Assembly: GCA_047975195.1 (NCBI GenBank)
Contig: JBKEDB010000027.1
Span: forward strand, 30,171 to 94,170
Reading direction: 5' to 3'
Length of the DNA: 64,000 nucleotides
Source: Cumulibacter sp047975195
GTDB lineage: Bacteria; Actinomycetota; Actinomycetes; Mycobacteriales; Antricoccaceae
In this document: positions 9,146 to 18,272 of the stretch, piece by piece
How positions within the stretch are numbered: position 1 is the first letter of the stretch
Layout of the letters: every line of letters starts with the position of its first letter
The notes under the pieces: model-generated
Databases searched by the model: none
What the model saw: the letters and a program-made list of their open reading frames with translations, nothing else
Told to the model about the DNA's origin: nothing
Position numbers and translations under genes: made by a program

Positions 9146-9164
9146 TAAGGTTAGGCAAGGCTAA
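9146..9164. promoter_or_regulatory. Iron box (IdeR/DtxR-type operator)
   Basis: The 19-base site TAAGGTTAGGCAAGGCTAA matches 16 of 19 positions of the actinobacterial IdeR/DtxR/DmdR consensus (TWAGGTTAGSCTAACCTWA). It lies 26 bases before the start of the siderophore operon and next to the divergent gene. In the known family, Fe(II)-loaded repressor binds such sites when iron is sufficient, so the operon should be induced by iron starvation. Confidence 0.8.
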
Positions 9165-9190
9165 TTTACTTCCGTGAGCGAGGAGGACGG

Positions 9191-9952
9191 GTGGCGAGAA
9201 CGGTCGTGGTTACCGGGGCCGCATCGGGCATCGGTCGTGCGCTTGCCCTCAGTCTCGCAGCAGACGGGGCCAACATCGCGTTACTCGACATCGCCGCCGA
9301 ACCGCTCGCGGATCTCGCCGCCGAATGCGCACTGCACGCCACGGGCGATCACATCACGCATCGCGTAGTCGACGTAGCCGACTCCGTCGCCGTCGAACGC
9401 GCCTTTGCAGAGATCACCGCTGAGGTTGGCCCGCTGGACGCCCTGGCCTGTACCGCCGGGATCCTGCGTCCCGCCGGCCTGAGCGACACCACCGCCGAGA
9501 ATTGGAACGCGCACTTCGCAGTGAATACGAATGGCGTCCTGCATTGCCTACAGTCCGCTACCCCACGCCTACGTGATCACGGTTCGGTCGTCGTCGTCAG
9601 CTCAAATGCCGCTCGGGTACCGCGCACCGGGATGCTCGGCTACGCCGCGTCGAAGGCCGCGACCTCGGCGTTGGTCAGGTGTGCCGGGCTAGAACTCAGT
9701 GGCCGCGGAATCCGGTGCAATATCGTAGAACCCGGCACGACCCGGACCCCGATGCTTGACTCGCTGTACAACGGCGCGGAAGGCGTGGCGCAGGCGATTA
9801 GCGGAGACCCCGCGACGTACCGACTCGGGATCCCGCTTGGCCGGGCCGCTGAGCCCGAGGACGTCGCCGCGGTTATTGGTTTCCTCCTTTCGGATGCCGC
9901 ACGCCACGTCACCCTGCAACAGTTGTACGTCGATGGAGGTGCATCGCTGTGA
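9191..9952 (+). CDS. entA: 2,3-dihydro-2,3-dihydroxybenzoate dehydrogenase
   Basis: A 253-residue short-chain dehydrogenase with TGAASGIG (8-15) for NAD binding, Asn112, the SS pair near 137 and the catalytic Tyr151-x3-Lys155. The segment RGIRCNIVEPGTTRTPML is like that of EntA/DhbA enzymes, which oxidise 2,3-dihydro-2,3-dihydroxybenzoate to 2,3-dihydroxybenzoate. The assignment rests on both sequence and on being first in an operon with isochorismate synthase, DHB-AMP ligase and isochorismatase. The GTG start has a perfect AGGAGG at 9181-9186. It overlaps the next gene by four bases. The upstream iron box indicates iron repression. A general SDR could not be excluded from sequence alone, but the context is strong. 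Confidence 0.87.
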   Translation: MARTVVVTGAASGIGRALALSLAADGANIALLDIAAEPLADLAAECALHATGDHITHRVVDVADSVAVERAFAEITAEVGPLDALACTAGILRPAGLSDTTAENWNAHFAVNTNGVLHCLQSATPRLRDHGSVVVVSSNAARVPRTGMLGYAASKAATSALVRCAGLELSGRGIRCNIVEPGTTRTPMLDSLYNGAEGVAQAISGDPATYRLGIPLGRAAEPEDVAAVIGFLLSDAARHVTLQQLYVDGGASL

Positions 9953-11061
9953 CCACGGCGATTCCCACGCAGATGTCTACCGGAGCCGCAACCGCTACCT
10001 TCCTCGGCGATTGCGGGCGGGTTTCCGCCGACATCACCCACACCTGGGTGACCGAGGGCAGCAATCAGGACTGGGCCGACGTCGTTACCAGCGCATTGGG
10101 CCCCGAGGAGCGCGCGATCGCGTCCCTCGCATTCCGCTCGAGGGGCGCCGCAGTAGCGCACCGCCTGGCTGCGCACGCGTCCGCGCCCATCGAGCATCAC
10201 CAGGAGACCGGTGAACGCCAGCACACCGTCGTCGACGTGATCGACGAAGGCCGCTACGCCGATATGGTGACCAAAGCCGTGCGTGAGATCCACTCCAGCG
10301 AGCTGCAGAAGGTGGTGCTCGGGCGCACGGTCGATGTGATAAGCGAACCGCCGCTGCGCGCCGAGACCCTCGTCGGGCAACTGCAAGACACCCGACCCGG
10401 CAAGTACATCTTCAGTGTTCCACTCGCCGAGGACCCGCACGCGCCCATCATTCTGGGCGCGAGCCCTGAACTATTGGTGCGCCGCCGCGGCCTCGACATC
10501 GCCAGCGTGCCGCTCGCCGGGTCAATCCCTCGGTCGACCGATCCACGTGTCGACCGTGAACGCGCAGAAGCACTCGCGGCATCGTCGAAAGACCAGGCAG
10601 AGCACGCGTTCGTCGTCGATGGAATCCGAGAGGTGCTCGAACCACTCTGCGAGCGGTACTACGCTGCATCGAGCCCCGAACTCCTCTCCACGGACACCAT
10701 GTGGCACCTAGCCACCCCGATCCGAGCTCGGTTGCGCGATGACGACTCGCGGTTCAGCGCACTCCACCTGGCCCAGATGCTGCAGCCGACCGCGGCCGTC
10801 GGTGGATACCCCGCAGCGTTGGCCGAACGAGTCATCGACGAACTTGAAGGCGACGTCCGCGGTCACCTCGCGGGCGCTGTCGGTTGGGTTGATGGCAGCG
10901 GCAATGGTGAGTTCGCGTTAACCATTCGCAGCGGCGTACTACATGGAAATCGGTTCCGCCTATTCGCCGGCGCCGGAATCGTCGACGGGTCGGATCCGGC
11001 GTTGGAGACGACCGAAGTCGCCTCGAAGTTACGCACGATGATGAAGGCGGTCGGTCTGTGA
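9949..11061 (+). CDS. entC: Isochorismate synthase (siderophore-type)
   Basis: A 370-residue chorismate-utilising enzyme converting chorismate to isochorismate, the first committed step to 2,3-dihydroxybenzoate. Family blocks are visible: the central PLAGSIPR, the KDQAEHAFVVDGIRE segment, LQPTAAVGGYP, GEFALTIRS, and the terminal AGAGIVDGSDPALETTEVASKL. The length is close to EntC/DhbC rather than to the larger MenF or TrpE forms. GTG 9949 overlaps the entA stop codon and has GGAGGT at 9935-9940, indicating translational coupling. A menaquinone-type MenF is less likely given the neighbours. Confidence 0.92.
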   Translation: MTTAIPTQMSTGAATATFLGDCGRVSADITHTWVTEGSNQDWADVVTSALGPEERAIASLAFRSRGAAVAHRLAAHASAPIEHHQETGERQHTVVDVIDEGRYADMVTKAVREIHSSELQKVVLGRTVDVISEPPLRAETLVGQLQDTRPGKYIFSVPLAEDPHAPIILGASPELLVRRRGLDIASVPLAGSIPRSTDPRVDRERAEALAASSKDQAEHAFVVDGIREVLEPLCERYYAASSPELLSTDTMWHLATPIRARLRDDDSRFSALHLAQMLQPTAAVGGYPAALAERVIDELEGDVRGHLAGAVGWVDGSGNGEFALTIRSGVLHGNRFRLFAGAGIVDGSDPALETTEVASKLRTMMKAVGL

Positions 11062-12713
11062 CCGCGCAGCCGACGCGATCAGCTCCGCTACCCATCACAG
11101 GGTGGCCGGAGGCGGACGCCGCCCGCTACCGAGAACTCGGCTTGTGGACTGGTGAAACGTTCGCGGAGTTCGTCATCGAGCGCTCCGCCAGATTTGCCGA
11201 CAATCCCGCACTCGTCGGGCGCGACGCGCGCGGCGCCGAAGCCCGCTGGACCTATCGGGAACTCGGCGAACAAGCCGACGCTATGGCCCGCCGATTGCGA
11301 GCGCTCGGGGTGCAGCCCGGCGATCGCGTCGTACTAACGCTGCCGAATATCGTCGAGTACGTCGCCGCTGTGCTCGGCACTTTCCGCCTCGGTGCCTTAC
11401 CCGTCTTCGGTATGCCGAACCATCGAGAGGCCGAACTCACCGAGTTCTGCACGCTCGCGGACGCCGCGGCCATCGTGATCTGCGGTGATGTCGACGGATA
11501 TGACCACGTGGCTCTCGTGGAACGCGTTGCTGAGCGACTGCGTTCGGCAGGTGTCGCTGAGCCAGTCATCCTTGACGTGCTTGACGGATATGACGAGGAA
11601 GCAGCGTCTACACCGCTGCCGATGCCGACCTTGACGGCCCACGATATCGCCTTTCTGCAACTCTCCGGCGGAACGACCGGAGTCTCGAAACTGATTCCGC
11701 GGACCGCGGATGATTACCTCTATTCGGTGCGTGGCTCGGTGGACATCTGCGGCCTGGATGAGGACACCGTAATGCTCGTGGTGCTGCCGGCCGCGCACAA
11801 CTTTCCGATGAGTTCGCCCGGCATCCTCGGCGCGCTGCACGTCGGCGCGAAGATCGTGCTCGCCCGCACTCCGGATCCGCGTACCTCCTTCGGGTTGATC
11901 TCCGCCGAGCGGGTCAGCACCGTCGCGTTGGTGCCCCCGCTCGCTCAGGCATGGGTTTCCTCGGCCCGCCGCCGGTCACCTGACCTCGCTAGTCTGCAGA
12001 CGATCCAGGTCGGCGGGGCGCGGCTGAATGACGTTGTGGCGCGCGATATCCGGCCCGTGCTCGGCGCCCGGTTGCAGCAGGTTTTCGGGATGGCCGAGGG
12101 TCTCGTGTGTTACACACGCGACGGTGATTCCGACGAACTCGTGGCCACGACACAAGGCGTCCCCATCAGTGAGTACGACGAAATCCGGGTCGTGGACGAG
12201 CACGATAACGACGTCACGCCTGGCGATGAGGGCAGCCTCCTGGTGCGTGGCCCTTACACGATTCGCAGTTACTACGGGGATATACCCGCGAACACGGACT
12301 CGTTTACCGATGACGGGTACTACCGAACCGGCGATCTAGTCCGTCGCTTATCCAGTGGGCATCTCATCGTGACCGGGCGAGACAAGGACCAGATCAACCG
12401 GGCCGGTGAGAAGGTCGCTAGCGCCGAACTTGAAGGCATGCTGCTGCAGCATCCCGACGTCCTCGATGCAGTCGCGATTGGGCTGCCCGATGCGCACCTC
12501 GGCGAGAGGATCTGTGTCGTGATCCGGACCGAGCCTGGCGTCAGTCGTCCGCGCAACCTGCGCCAACACCTCCGCGATACGGGACTAGCGCGTCATAAGA
12601 TGCCGGATCAGTTCGAATACGTCGACTCCTTTCCCGAGACACACGTCGGGAAGAACAGCCGCCGAGCACTGCGCGCCCAACTGTCCGCAGAGTTGCAGAC
12701 CGAGACCACCTGA
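11058..12713 (+). CDS. entE: 2,3-dihydroxybenzoate-AMP ligase
   Basis: A 551-residue stand-alone adenylating enzyme that activates 2,3-dihydroxybenzoate with ATP and loads it on the aryl carrier domain of the following gene product. The P-loop-like SGGTTGVSKLIPRT, the aryl-acid specific LPAAHNFPMSSPG, QVFGMAEGLVCYTR, and the hinge/Gly-rich YYRTGDL to GRDKDQINRAGEKV are all present, and the C-terminal catalytic lysine is in HVGKNSRRAL. The AHNFPMSSPG stretch closely resembles EntE/DhbE, which bind an aryl acid rather than an amino acid. The GTG start overlaps the entC stop by four bases. The overlap and order indicate one polycistronic, iron-regulated transcript. Confidence 0.93.
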   Translation: MTAQPTRSAPLPITGWPEADAARYRELGLWTGETFAEFVIERSARFADNPALVGRDARGAEARWTYRELGEQADAMARRLRALGVQPGDRVVLTLPNIVEYVAAVLGTFRLGALPVFGMPNHREAELTEFCTLADAAAIVICGDVDGYDHVALVERVAERLRSAGVAEPVILDVLDGYDEEAASTPLPMPTLTAHDIAFLQLSGGTTGVSKLIPRTADDYLYSVRGSVDICGLDEDTVMLVVLPAAHNFPMSSPGILGALHVGAKIVLARTPDPRTSFGLISAERVSTVALVPPLAQAWVSSARRRSPDLASLQTIQVGGARLNDVVARDIRPVLGARLQQVFGMAEGLVCYTRDGDSDELVATTQGVPISEYDEIRVVDEHDNDVTPGDEGSLLVRGPYTIRSYYGDIPANTDSFTDDGYYRTGDLVRRLSSGHLIVTGRDKDQINRAGEKVASAELEGMLLQHPDVLDAVAIGLPDAHLGERICVVIRTEPGVSRPRNLRQHLRDTGLARHKMPDQFEYVDSFPETHVGKNSRRALRAQLSAELQTETT

Positions 12714-12794
12714 TCTACGGCGGTTGAAGCCCGGCAATCTGCCGGTTACCGAGATCGATACCACCGCAGATCCTCGAGACCCAAGGAGCCCGCC

Positions 12795-13700
12795 ATGCCG
12801 TTGCCGACGCTGATCGACTACACCGCCCCCGTCCCGCCGATCACCGACCTACCGGTCAATCGGGCCGAGTGGGCGCTTGAGGCCGAGCGAGCGGCGATTC
12901 TGGTACACGATATGCAGGAGTACTTCCTGCGGCCGTTCGCCGCTACGTGCCCGGCGCTGCAAAGCGCGCGCGAGGCCATCGCGCGCATCCTGTCGGCGGC
13001 CCGCATCGCCGAAGTGCCGGTGTACTACACCGCCCAGCAGGGCGATCAAGATCAGACCAAACGGGGGCTACAGAAAGATCTGTGGGGGCCGGGGATGTCT
13101 GCTGACCCGGCGCACACCGACGTCGTCGCCGACCTCGCCCCGCTCGATCAGGACGTCGTGCTGACCAAGCACCGTTACAGCGCGTTCTATCACAGCGATC
13201 TTGCGCAGCGCCTACAGGCGCAGGGACGTCACCAGCTGGTCATCGTGGGGGTCTACGCGCATATCGGGGTGACCGCAACCGCTCTCGACGCCTTCCAGCA
13301 GGAGATCCATCCGTTCCTCGTGGCGGATGGCGTCGCGGATTTTTCCGCTCCCGATCACTCCCGGGCACTGCAGCAGGTTGCCGCGTGCAGCGGAGTCGTT
13401 CTCCTGAGCGACGAGGTCATCGCGGCCTTCAGTAATGGTTCACGCGTGGGGGGCAGTGCTGACTGGGACGTCGTCCTCAACGAGGCCCTGGCGCGCGCAG
13501 TGCCGACTGACGTCGCCAGCGCGGTGCAGAACGCACCCGAATCGGACATGTTCGAGTTAGGCCTCAATTCGTTGCAAGCGTTCGAGATACTCGACGATCT
13601 CGCCGACGCCGGGACGGCCATCGACTTCGGCGACTTTGTCCGTACGCCCACCCTCGCGTTTCTCCGAGCGCGCGGCAAGGTCGCAGCGCCGAGCGCCTAG
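12795..13700 (+). CDS. entB: Bifunctional isochorismatase / aryl carrier protein
   Basis: A 301-residue protein with an N-terminal isochorismatase domain (about 1-210; catalytic Asp in ILVHDMQEYFL, and the LTKHRYSAFYHSDL and VGVYAHIGVTATALDAF blocks) and a C-terminal aryl carrier domain (about 225-300). The first domain hydrolyses isochorismate to 2,3-dihydro-2,3-dihydroxybenzoate and pyruvate; the second carries DHB on a phosphopantetheine arm. The arm-bearing serine is Ser259 in LGLNSLQ; the usual Asp before it is Asn258, which is unusual. It is 81 bases after entE and has AAGGAG at 12783-12788 before its ATG. Confidence 0.92.
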   Translation: MPLPTLIDYTAPVPPITDLPVNRAEWALEAERAAILVHDMQEYFLRPFAATCPALQSAREAIARILSAARIAEVPVYYTAQQGDQDQTKRGLQKDLWGPGMSADPAHTDVVADLAPLDQDVVLTKHRYSAFYHSDLAQRLQAQGRHQLVIVGVYAHIGVTATALDAFQQEIHPFLVADGVADFSAPDHSRALQQVAACSGVVLLSDEVIAAFSNGSRVGGSADWDVVLNEALARAVPTDVASAVQNAPESDMFELGLNSLQAFEILDDLADAGTAIDFGDFVRTPTLAFLRARGKVAAPSA

Positions 13701-13708
13701 GGGCGCCG

Positions 13709-16700
13709 GTGACCTGGTTCGATCTGACCTCTGCGCAACGGGGCCTCTTCTTCGCGCACGCCTTGGCGCCGGAGAGTCCGGCATACTCCACCGCCGAGTA
13801 CGTCGAGTTCGATGGCCCCATCGAAGCCGCTCGATTGGGCGCCTCCATCGACGCTGCTTACACCGAGTTCGAACAGTTGCGGACGACCTTCCGACTTGGA
13901 GCGCACGGGCCCCAGCAGCGGGTGGACGCACCGCGGCCGCGAACGTTGCAGACGATCGCCGTCGCGGGCGAAGCGGCTGCACTCGAGTGGATGCGCGCTG
14001 ACCTGGCGCGGCCGATGAACCCACTCACTGGAGACGTCACACGTACTGCTCTATTGTCCGCTCCCGATGGCCTGTGCTGGTGGTATCACGCGGCGCACCA
14101 CCTGGTGCTGGACGGGTACGGCGCTCAGCAACTGATCACCCGCGTTACTGAGCTGTACAACGGGGCAGATACACGAACGCCTATATCACTGCGATCCGTT
14201 GTTTTCGCCGACCCAGAACACACCGTCGACGCGGCCGCGGCCACGGCCTTCTGGGACGCGCGGATCGCCAACATGCGCGGTGTGACCGCCCTCGCTGGTC
14301 GTCAGGCTCCCGCCGCGCCGCAGGCGACGCGGCGGGTCCTGGATCTCACTGCGGACGAGCAGCGCGCCCTCGTCGCCGGGGCGCGACGCCTCCGCAGCAC
14401 CTGGGCAGACCTACTCACCGTCGCGGTCGGTAGCTATGTGGCACGAATCGGCGCGGCCTCCGAGGCTCGCCTCGGTACTCCGATGATGAATCGTGTCGCC
14501 GCCGGCACCGGCACCCTGATTTCGGCGCGCACGGTGTGCACCGCGATGAATGTCTTGCCGATCACCATTGCCGGCTGCGGCACGCTAGCGCACGCCTTGC
14601 AGAGCGCGCGGGCCGAGCAGCAGGCGGTCCGCGCATTCCCGTTCACCAGGCAGGAAGATCTCGCGCGGCGTTTGCATCGCCGCGACCAGACAGCCCAATT
14701 GTTCGGCTTGCAGTTGAACCTGATCCCTTTCACGCTGGAGATCGAACTGCAGGATGGCGACACGTCGGTCCACGGTACGGTGCGCAACCTGACGGCAGGT
14801 CCCGTCGAAGATGTGACCCTCGGCGTCCGCGGCGCCCCGGGGCGCGGCGGAAACGTCCGTCTCGAGTTGGATGCGAACCCCGACCTGTACACGATCGAGG
14901 ATCTCCAGCTTCACCTCGGCAGGCTACGTTCCTGGATCCGCACGCTGGCCAGTGCCGATCTTGACGACCAGCTCCAAGCGTTAGATCTGCTGGATCCGAG
15001 CGAGCGGCAGCTGGTCGTCGAGGATTTCAATTGCACCGCCCACCCTCAGGTGGCGGCGACGTTGCGGGAGCGCTTCCTGGCTCAGGCACACCGCACGCCG
15101 GATGCGGTCGCGCTCATCTGCGATGACCAAGAACGCACCTATAGCGAGCTTCTGCAATCGGCGTCCAGAGTGGCTGCGCAGCTTCAGGCCGCAGGCGTGT
15201 GCGCTGGTGACATTGTTGGGGTTGCTCGCGAACGCGGGATTGGCCTTTTCGAGGGCATCTACGGCGTCGTGCTGGCCGGGGCGGTTTATCTACCGGTGGA
15301 CGTGGACCTTCCGCAGCAACGGATAGCGGACATACTTGCCGATTCGGCGGCTACGGCATTACTGGGCGACGGCGAACGCCCCACCCTCATCACACCAGAT
15401 CGGGCACCTGCCCCCCGCCGGTCGGTAAGCGAACGAGACGACGACACGGACGTGGACGCGGCGGCGTATGTGCTGTTCACATCGGGTTCCACTGGTCGCC
15501 CGAAGGGTGTCGTGATTAGCCATCGCGCTATTGACAACCGACTCGCGTGGATGCAGCACCATCTCCGGTTGCAGCCAGGTGATCGGGTGCTGCACAAGAC
15601 GCCAATATCGTTCGATGTATCGATCTGGGAACTCTTCTGGCCCCTGCAAGTGGGCGCCGCGATCGTGATCGCGCCACCGGGATCGCATCGCGACCCACGC
15701 GCGATCGCCGACCTGATCGCAACGCAGAGGGTGACAACCGCACACTTCGTACCGTCGATGCTGCGTGCATTCCTCGCCGATGCGACAAGCCGTAACCGAG
15801 TATCCGGCGCGCAGTTGAGGCATCTGGTCACCAGCGGCGAAGCGCTCACCGGCGAACTGGCCCGCGATGCAGCAAGGGCGTTCGGCGTACCGCCGACCAA
15901 TCTCTACGGCCCGACCGAGGCCGCTATCGATGTCACCGTCTGGGATTGCGCGCCCGAGGACGATACCGTCCCGATCGGGCGTCCCATTTGGAACACGACG
16001 TGCTATGTCCTGGACGCTCAGCGAGTTCCGGTCCCGATTGGGGTAGCGGGCGAGCTATGGCTCGGCGGCATTCAACTCGCTGACGGGTACGCCGGGCGCG
16101 AGGACCTCACCGCCGAACGCTTCATCGACAACCCGTTTCACGCCGGACGGCTCTACCGGACCGGCGACCTCGCCGCCTGGCGCAGCGACGGCGCGCTCGA
16201 TTACCTCGGCCGTGTCGATGACCAAGTAAAACTCCGCGGCCAACGCCTCGAACTTGGTGAGATCGAGGCGATCGCCGGTGCTGTCGACGAAGTGGCGGGC
16301 GCGGCGGCAGGCCTGGTGAACGACGAACTCGTCGTCTGGTTCGTCCCCGGCCGGGCACCGCAGCCGCCAGGCACCACGCCTCAGGGTCGCGCAAGCGACG
16401 AGGCACAGGCTGCGCTCGCGGCCGCGTTTGCAGCAGCGCTGCCGGCTTCGCTGCAGCCGCATCACCTCGTCGCGGTCGAGGCCATCCCGCTCAGCAGCAG
16501 CGGTAAGACCGACCGCCGGACGCTGGCCGCAACTGCTGCGGTGCGCCGCGTCCAAAGCCACCAGCGCAGTGGCCCCCGCGACCTCGTCGAGCAACGCGTG
16601 TGCGCAGTGTTCACCGAGGTCCTCGCTACGGTCTCGATCGATCCGGATGCGGATTTCTTCTCGCTCGGCGGCGATTCGCTACGAGTGTTGCGGGTGTTGT

Positions 16701-17608
16701 CCGGCATTGAAGCGGAGTTCGGCACGGTCTTGGACCTCGCGGACATTTTCGCCCATCCGAGCGCCGCAGCACTGGCAAAATTGATCACTGGGGATTCCGC
16801 GACGGCATCGACGACAGCCGAACTGCTGACTCTGCGCTCCGGGTCACGCGATCAGACACCGCTGTTCCTGCTGCCGCCAGCCGGCGGTCTGGGATGGTGT
16901 TACGTCAGTCTCTTGCGGTCGTTGCCGCAGGTCTTGCCCATTCACACGATTCAGGCCCCTGGGCTGCTCGAGGGGGCTCCGGAACCCGCAGGGGATTTGC
17001 GGCAACTCGCACGCCGTCAACTCGACATCATCCGTCGCCTCGTCGGCGACGGACCGTTCCATATCGCTGGCTGGTCGCTGGGCGGACTGGCCGCGCAGGA
17101 GGTCGCCGCGCTGGCCGCTGCGGACGGTCAGCAGGTCGGCGCCGTGGTCTTGCTGGACGCTTACCCGTCAGATCAGTGGCGACACCTCAGCGATCCGACC
17201 GAAAGTGAGGCTCTGGTTGGGATTCTGCGTCTCGGCGGTGTCGAACCCCCGGAAGGTGAACTCGATCGTGCCCGGACTCTGTCACTACTCAGGGGCAGCG
17301 GCAGTGCGATCGGCGCGCTGCCCGACCTCGCCATCGCGGGCTGCATCGCCTCGGTAGTGCAGGCCAGCGCCATCGTGCGCGGCTCGGAACACGACATGTA
17401 CGACGCGCCGGTAACCCTCGTGCGAGCAGCGGCACCGCGACCGGAGACATTCATCAATCCGGACGGGTGGCGCGAGTACGTGGGTAGTCTCGAGCTCGTT
17501 GACTTGCCTGTCACGCACGGCGAACTACTGCGTCCCCCCACCGCCGACCGTGTTGCCCAGCTCGTCGCTGACCGAATCACCGCCGCCAACGCCCGGAGCG
17601 CTCGATGA
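13709..17608 (+). CDS. entF: Siderophore NRPS, C-A-T-TE, predicted L-serine specific (EntF-like)
   Basis: A 1299-residue single-module synthetase. The condensation domain (about 1-430) has the HHLVLDG catalytic motif near 130. The adenylation domain (about 450-960) has LFTSGSTGRPKGV, NLYGPTEAAIDV, YRTGDL and the catalytic Lys in SSSGKTDRR. Reading pocket residues by alignment to EntF gives D-V-W-H-V-S-L-I-D-K, a serine-type code. The carrier domain has GGDSL near 988 and the thioesterase (about 1040-1299) has GWSLGG near 1120. The domain order matches EntF, which joins DHB to serine and cyclises three units into enterobactin. GTG 13709 follows entB by 8 bases. No MbtH-like gene is nearby. The exact product (cyclic trimer or a shorter ester) is not determined by sequence. 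Confidence 0.9.
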   Translation: MTWFDLTSAQRGLFFAHALAPESPAYSTAEYVEFDGPIEAARLGASIDAAYTEFEQLRTTFRLGAHGPQQRVDAPRPRTLQTIAVAGEAAALEWMRADLARPMNPLTGDVTRTALLSAPDGLCWWYHAAHHLVLDGYGAQQLITRVTELYNGADTRTPISLRSVVFADPEHTVDAAAATAFWDARIANMRGVTALAGRQAPAAPQATRRVLDLTADEQRALVAGARRLRSTWADLLTVAVGSYVARIGAASEARLGTPMMNRVAAGTGTLISARTVCTAMNVLPITIAGCGTLAHALQSARAEQQAVRAFPFTRQEDLARRLHRRDQTAQLFGLQLNLIPFTLEIELQDGDTSVHGTVRNLTAGPVEDVTLGVRGAPGRGGNVRLELDANPDLYTIEDLQLHLGRLRSWIRTLASADLDDQLQALDLLDPSERQLVVEDFNCTAHPQVAATLRERFLAQAHRTPDAVALICDDQERTYSELLQSASRVAAQLQAAGVCAGDIVGVARERGIGLFEGIYGVVLAGAVYLPVDVDLPQQRIADILADSAATALLGDGERPTLITPDRAPAPRRSVSERDDDTDVDAAAYVLFTSGSTGRPKGVVISHRAIDNRLAWMQHHLRLQPGDRVLHKTPISFDVSIWELFWPLQVGAAIVIAPPGSHRDPRAIADLIATQRVTTAHFVPSMLRAFLADATSRNRVSGAQLRHLVTSGEALTGELARDAARAFGVPPTNLYGPTEAAIDVTVWDCAPEDDTVPIGRPIWNTTCYVLDAQRVPVPIGVAGELWLGGIQLADGYAGREDLTAERFIDNPFHAGRLYRTGDLAAWRSDGALDYLGRVDDQVKLRGQRLELGEIEAIAGAVDEVAGAAAGLVNDELVVWFVPGRAPQPPGTTPQGRASDEAQAALAAAFAAALPASLQPHHLVAVEAIPLSSSGKTDRRTLAATAAVRRVQSHQRSGPRDLVEQRVCAVFTEVLATVSIDPDADFFSLGGDSLRVLRVLSGIEAEFGTVLDLADIFAHPSAAALAKLITGDSATASTTAELLTLRSGSRDQTPLFLLPPAGGLGWCYVSLLRSLPQVLPIHTIQAPGLLEGAPEPAGDLRQLARRQLDIIRRLVGDGPFHIAGWSLGGLAAQEVAALAAADGQQVGAVVLLDAYPSDQWRHLSDPTESEALVGILRLGGVEPPEGELDRARTLSLLRGSGSAIGALPDLAIAGCIASVVQASAIVRGSEHDMYDAPVTLVRAAAPRPETFINPDGWREYVGSLELVDLPVTHGELLRPPTADRVAQLVADRITAANARSAR

Positions 17609-18246
17609 CCATCCCCGTGGTCCGCTTCGAACCCGTCGATCGGCACGCCGACGCCGGGCTGCTCACGGCGTACGAACTCGGGCGCCGCGACCGGCTGGTC
17701 CGCGCAACTGACCGCGCCGCTTACGTCGCCGCGCACGTCCTGGTTCGCCGCTGCGTGGCCGAACTGACCGGCCTCCGACTCGCGGACATCCACATTTCGC
17801 AGGTATGCCCAACCTGTGGCGTCGAGCCCGGGCACGGCGTACCCCGGGTCAGCGGCCACCCCGACCTCCAGGTCAGTCTCAGCCACAGCCATCACCACGT
17901 GGCGGCCGCTGCGGCTAAGACGCCAATCGGCATCGACGTGGAGACGATCGACGCAGGGGGCAGGCCGGACGTGGTTGGCCAGGCGCTGAGTGCGGCCGAA
18001 CAAGCCTGGGTAGGAGCGCAACCCAACCCGCATCGCGCGTTCCTGCGGCTATGGGTGCGCAAGGAGGCGTGGATCAAATGCGGCAATGCGTCATTGGATG
18101 ATCTCGCTGCAATCGACGTACTCGCCGAAGATGCGGCCGAACCCGATCAGAGGGCCTTCCAGGAGTGGTCCATACCGGACGCCGTCGGCGCCTGGACGAC
18201 CTCGCCGCCGTTGCGAAGCAATCTCAGGACGACCGCGCGCCAGTAG
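17605..18246 (+). CDS. entD: 4'-phosphopantetheinyl transferase (Sfp/EntD-like)
   Basis: A 213-residue transferase that attaches the phosphopantetheine arm of CoA to carrier-domain serines of EntB and EntF. The magnesium-binding GIDVE (about 111-115) and the WVRKEAWIKCG block (about 150-160) are the diagnostic motifs; the SLSHSHHHVAAAAA stretch matches the substrate-binding SxSH region. The ATG overlaps the NRPS stop codon (ATGA), so it is the last gene of the coupled operon. It ends 18 bases before the convergent Mrp operon. Confidence 0.9.
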   Translation: MTIPVVRFEPVDRHADAGLLTAYELGRRDRLVRATDRAAYVAAHVLVRRCVAELTGLRLADIHISQVCPTCGVEPGHGVPRVSGHPDLQVSLSHSHHHVAAAAAKTPIGIDVETIDAGGRPDVVGQALSAAEQAWVGAQPNPHRAFLRLWVRKEAWIKCGNASLDDLAAIDVLAEDAAEPDQRAFQEWSIPDAVGAWTTSPPLRSNLRTTARQ

Positions 18247-18253
18247 ACGCTAG

Positions 18254-18272
18254 GACGCTGATCATCAGCGTC
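18254..18272. terminator. Palindrome at the convergent operon junction
   Basis: A 19-base palindrome with 9-bp arms around a single central base lies between the stop codons of the siderophore operon and of mrpG and overlaps the latter. It lacks a T run on either side, so its role as a bidirectional terminator is only suggested by position. Confidence 0.35.
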
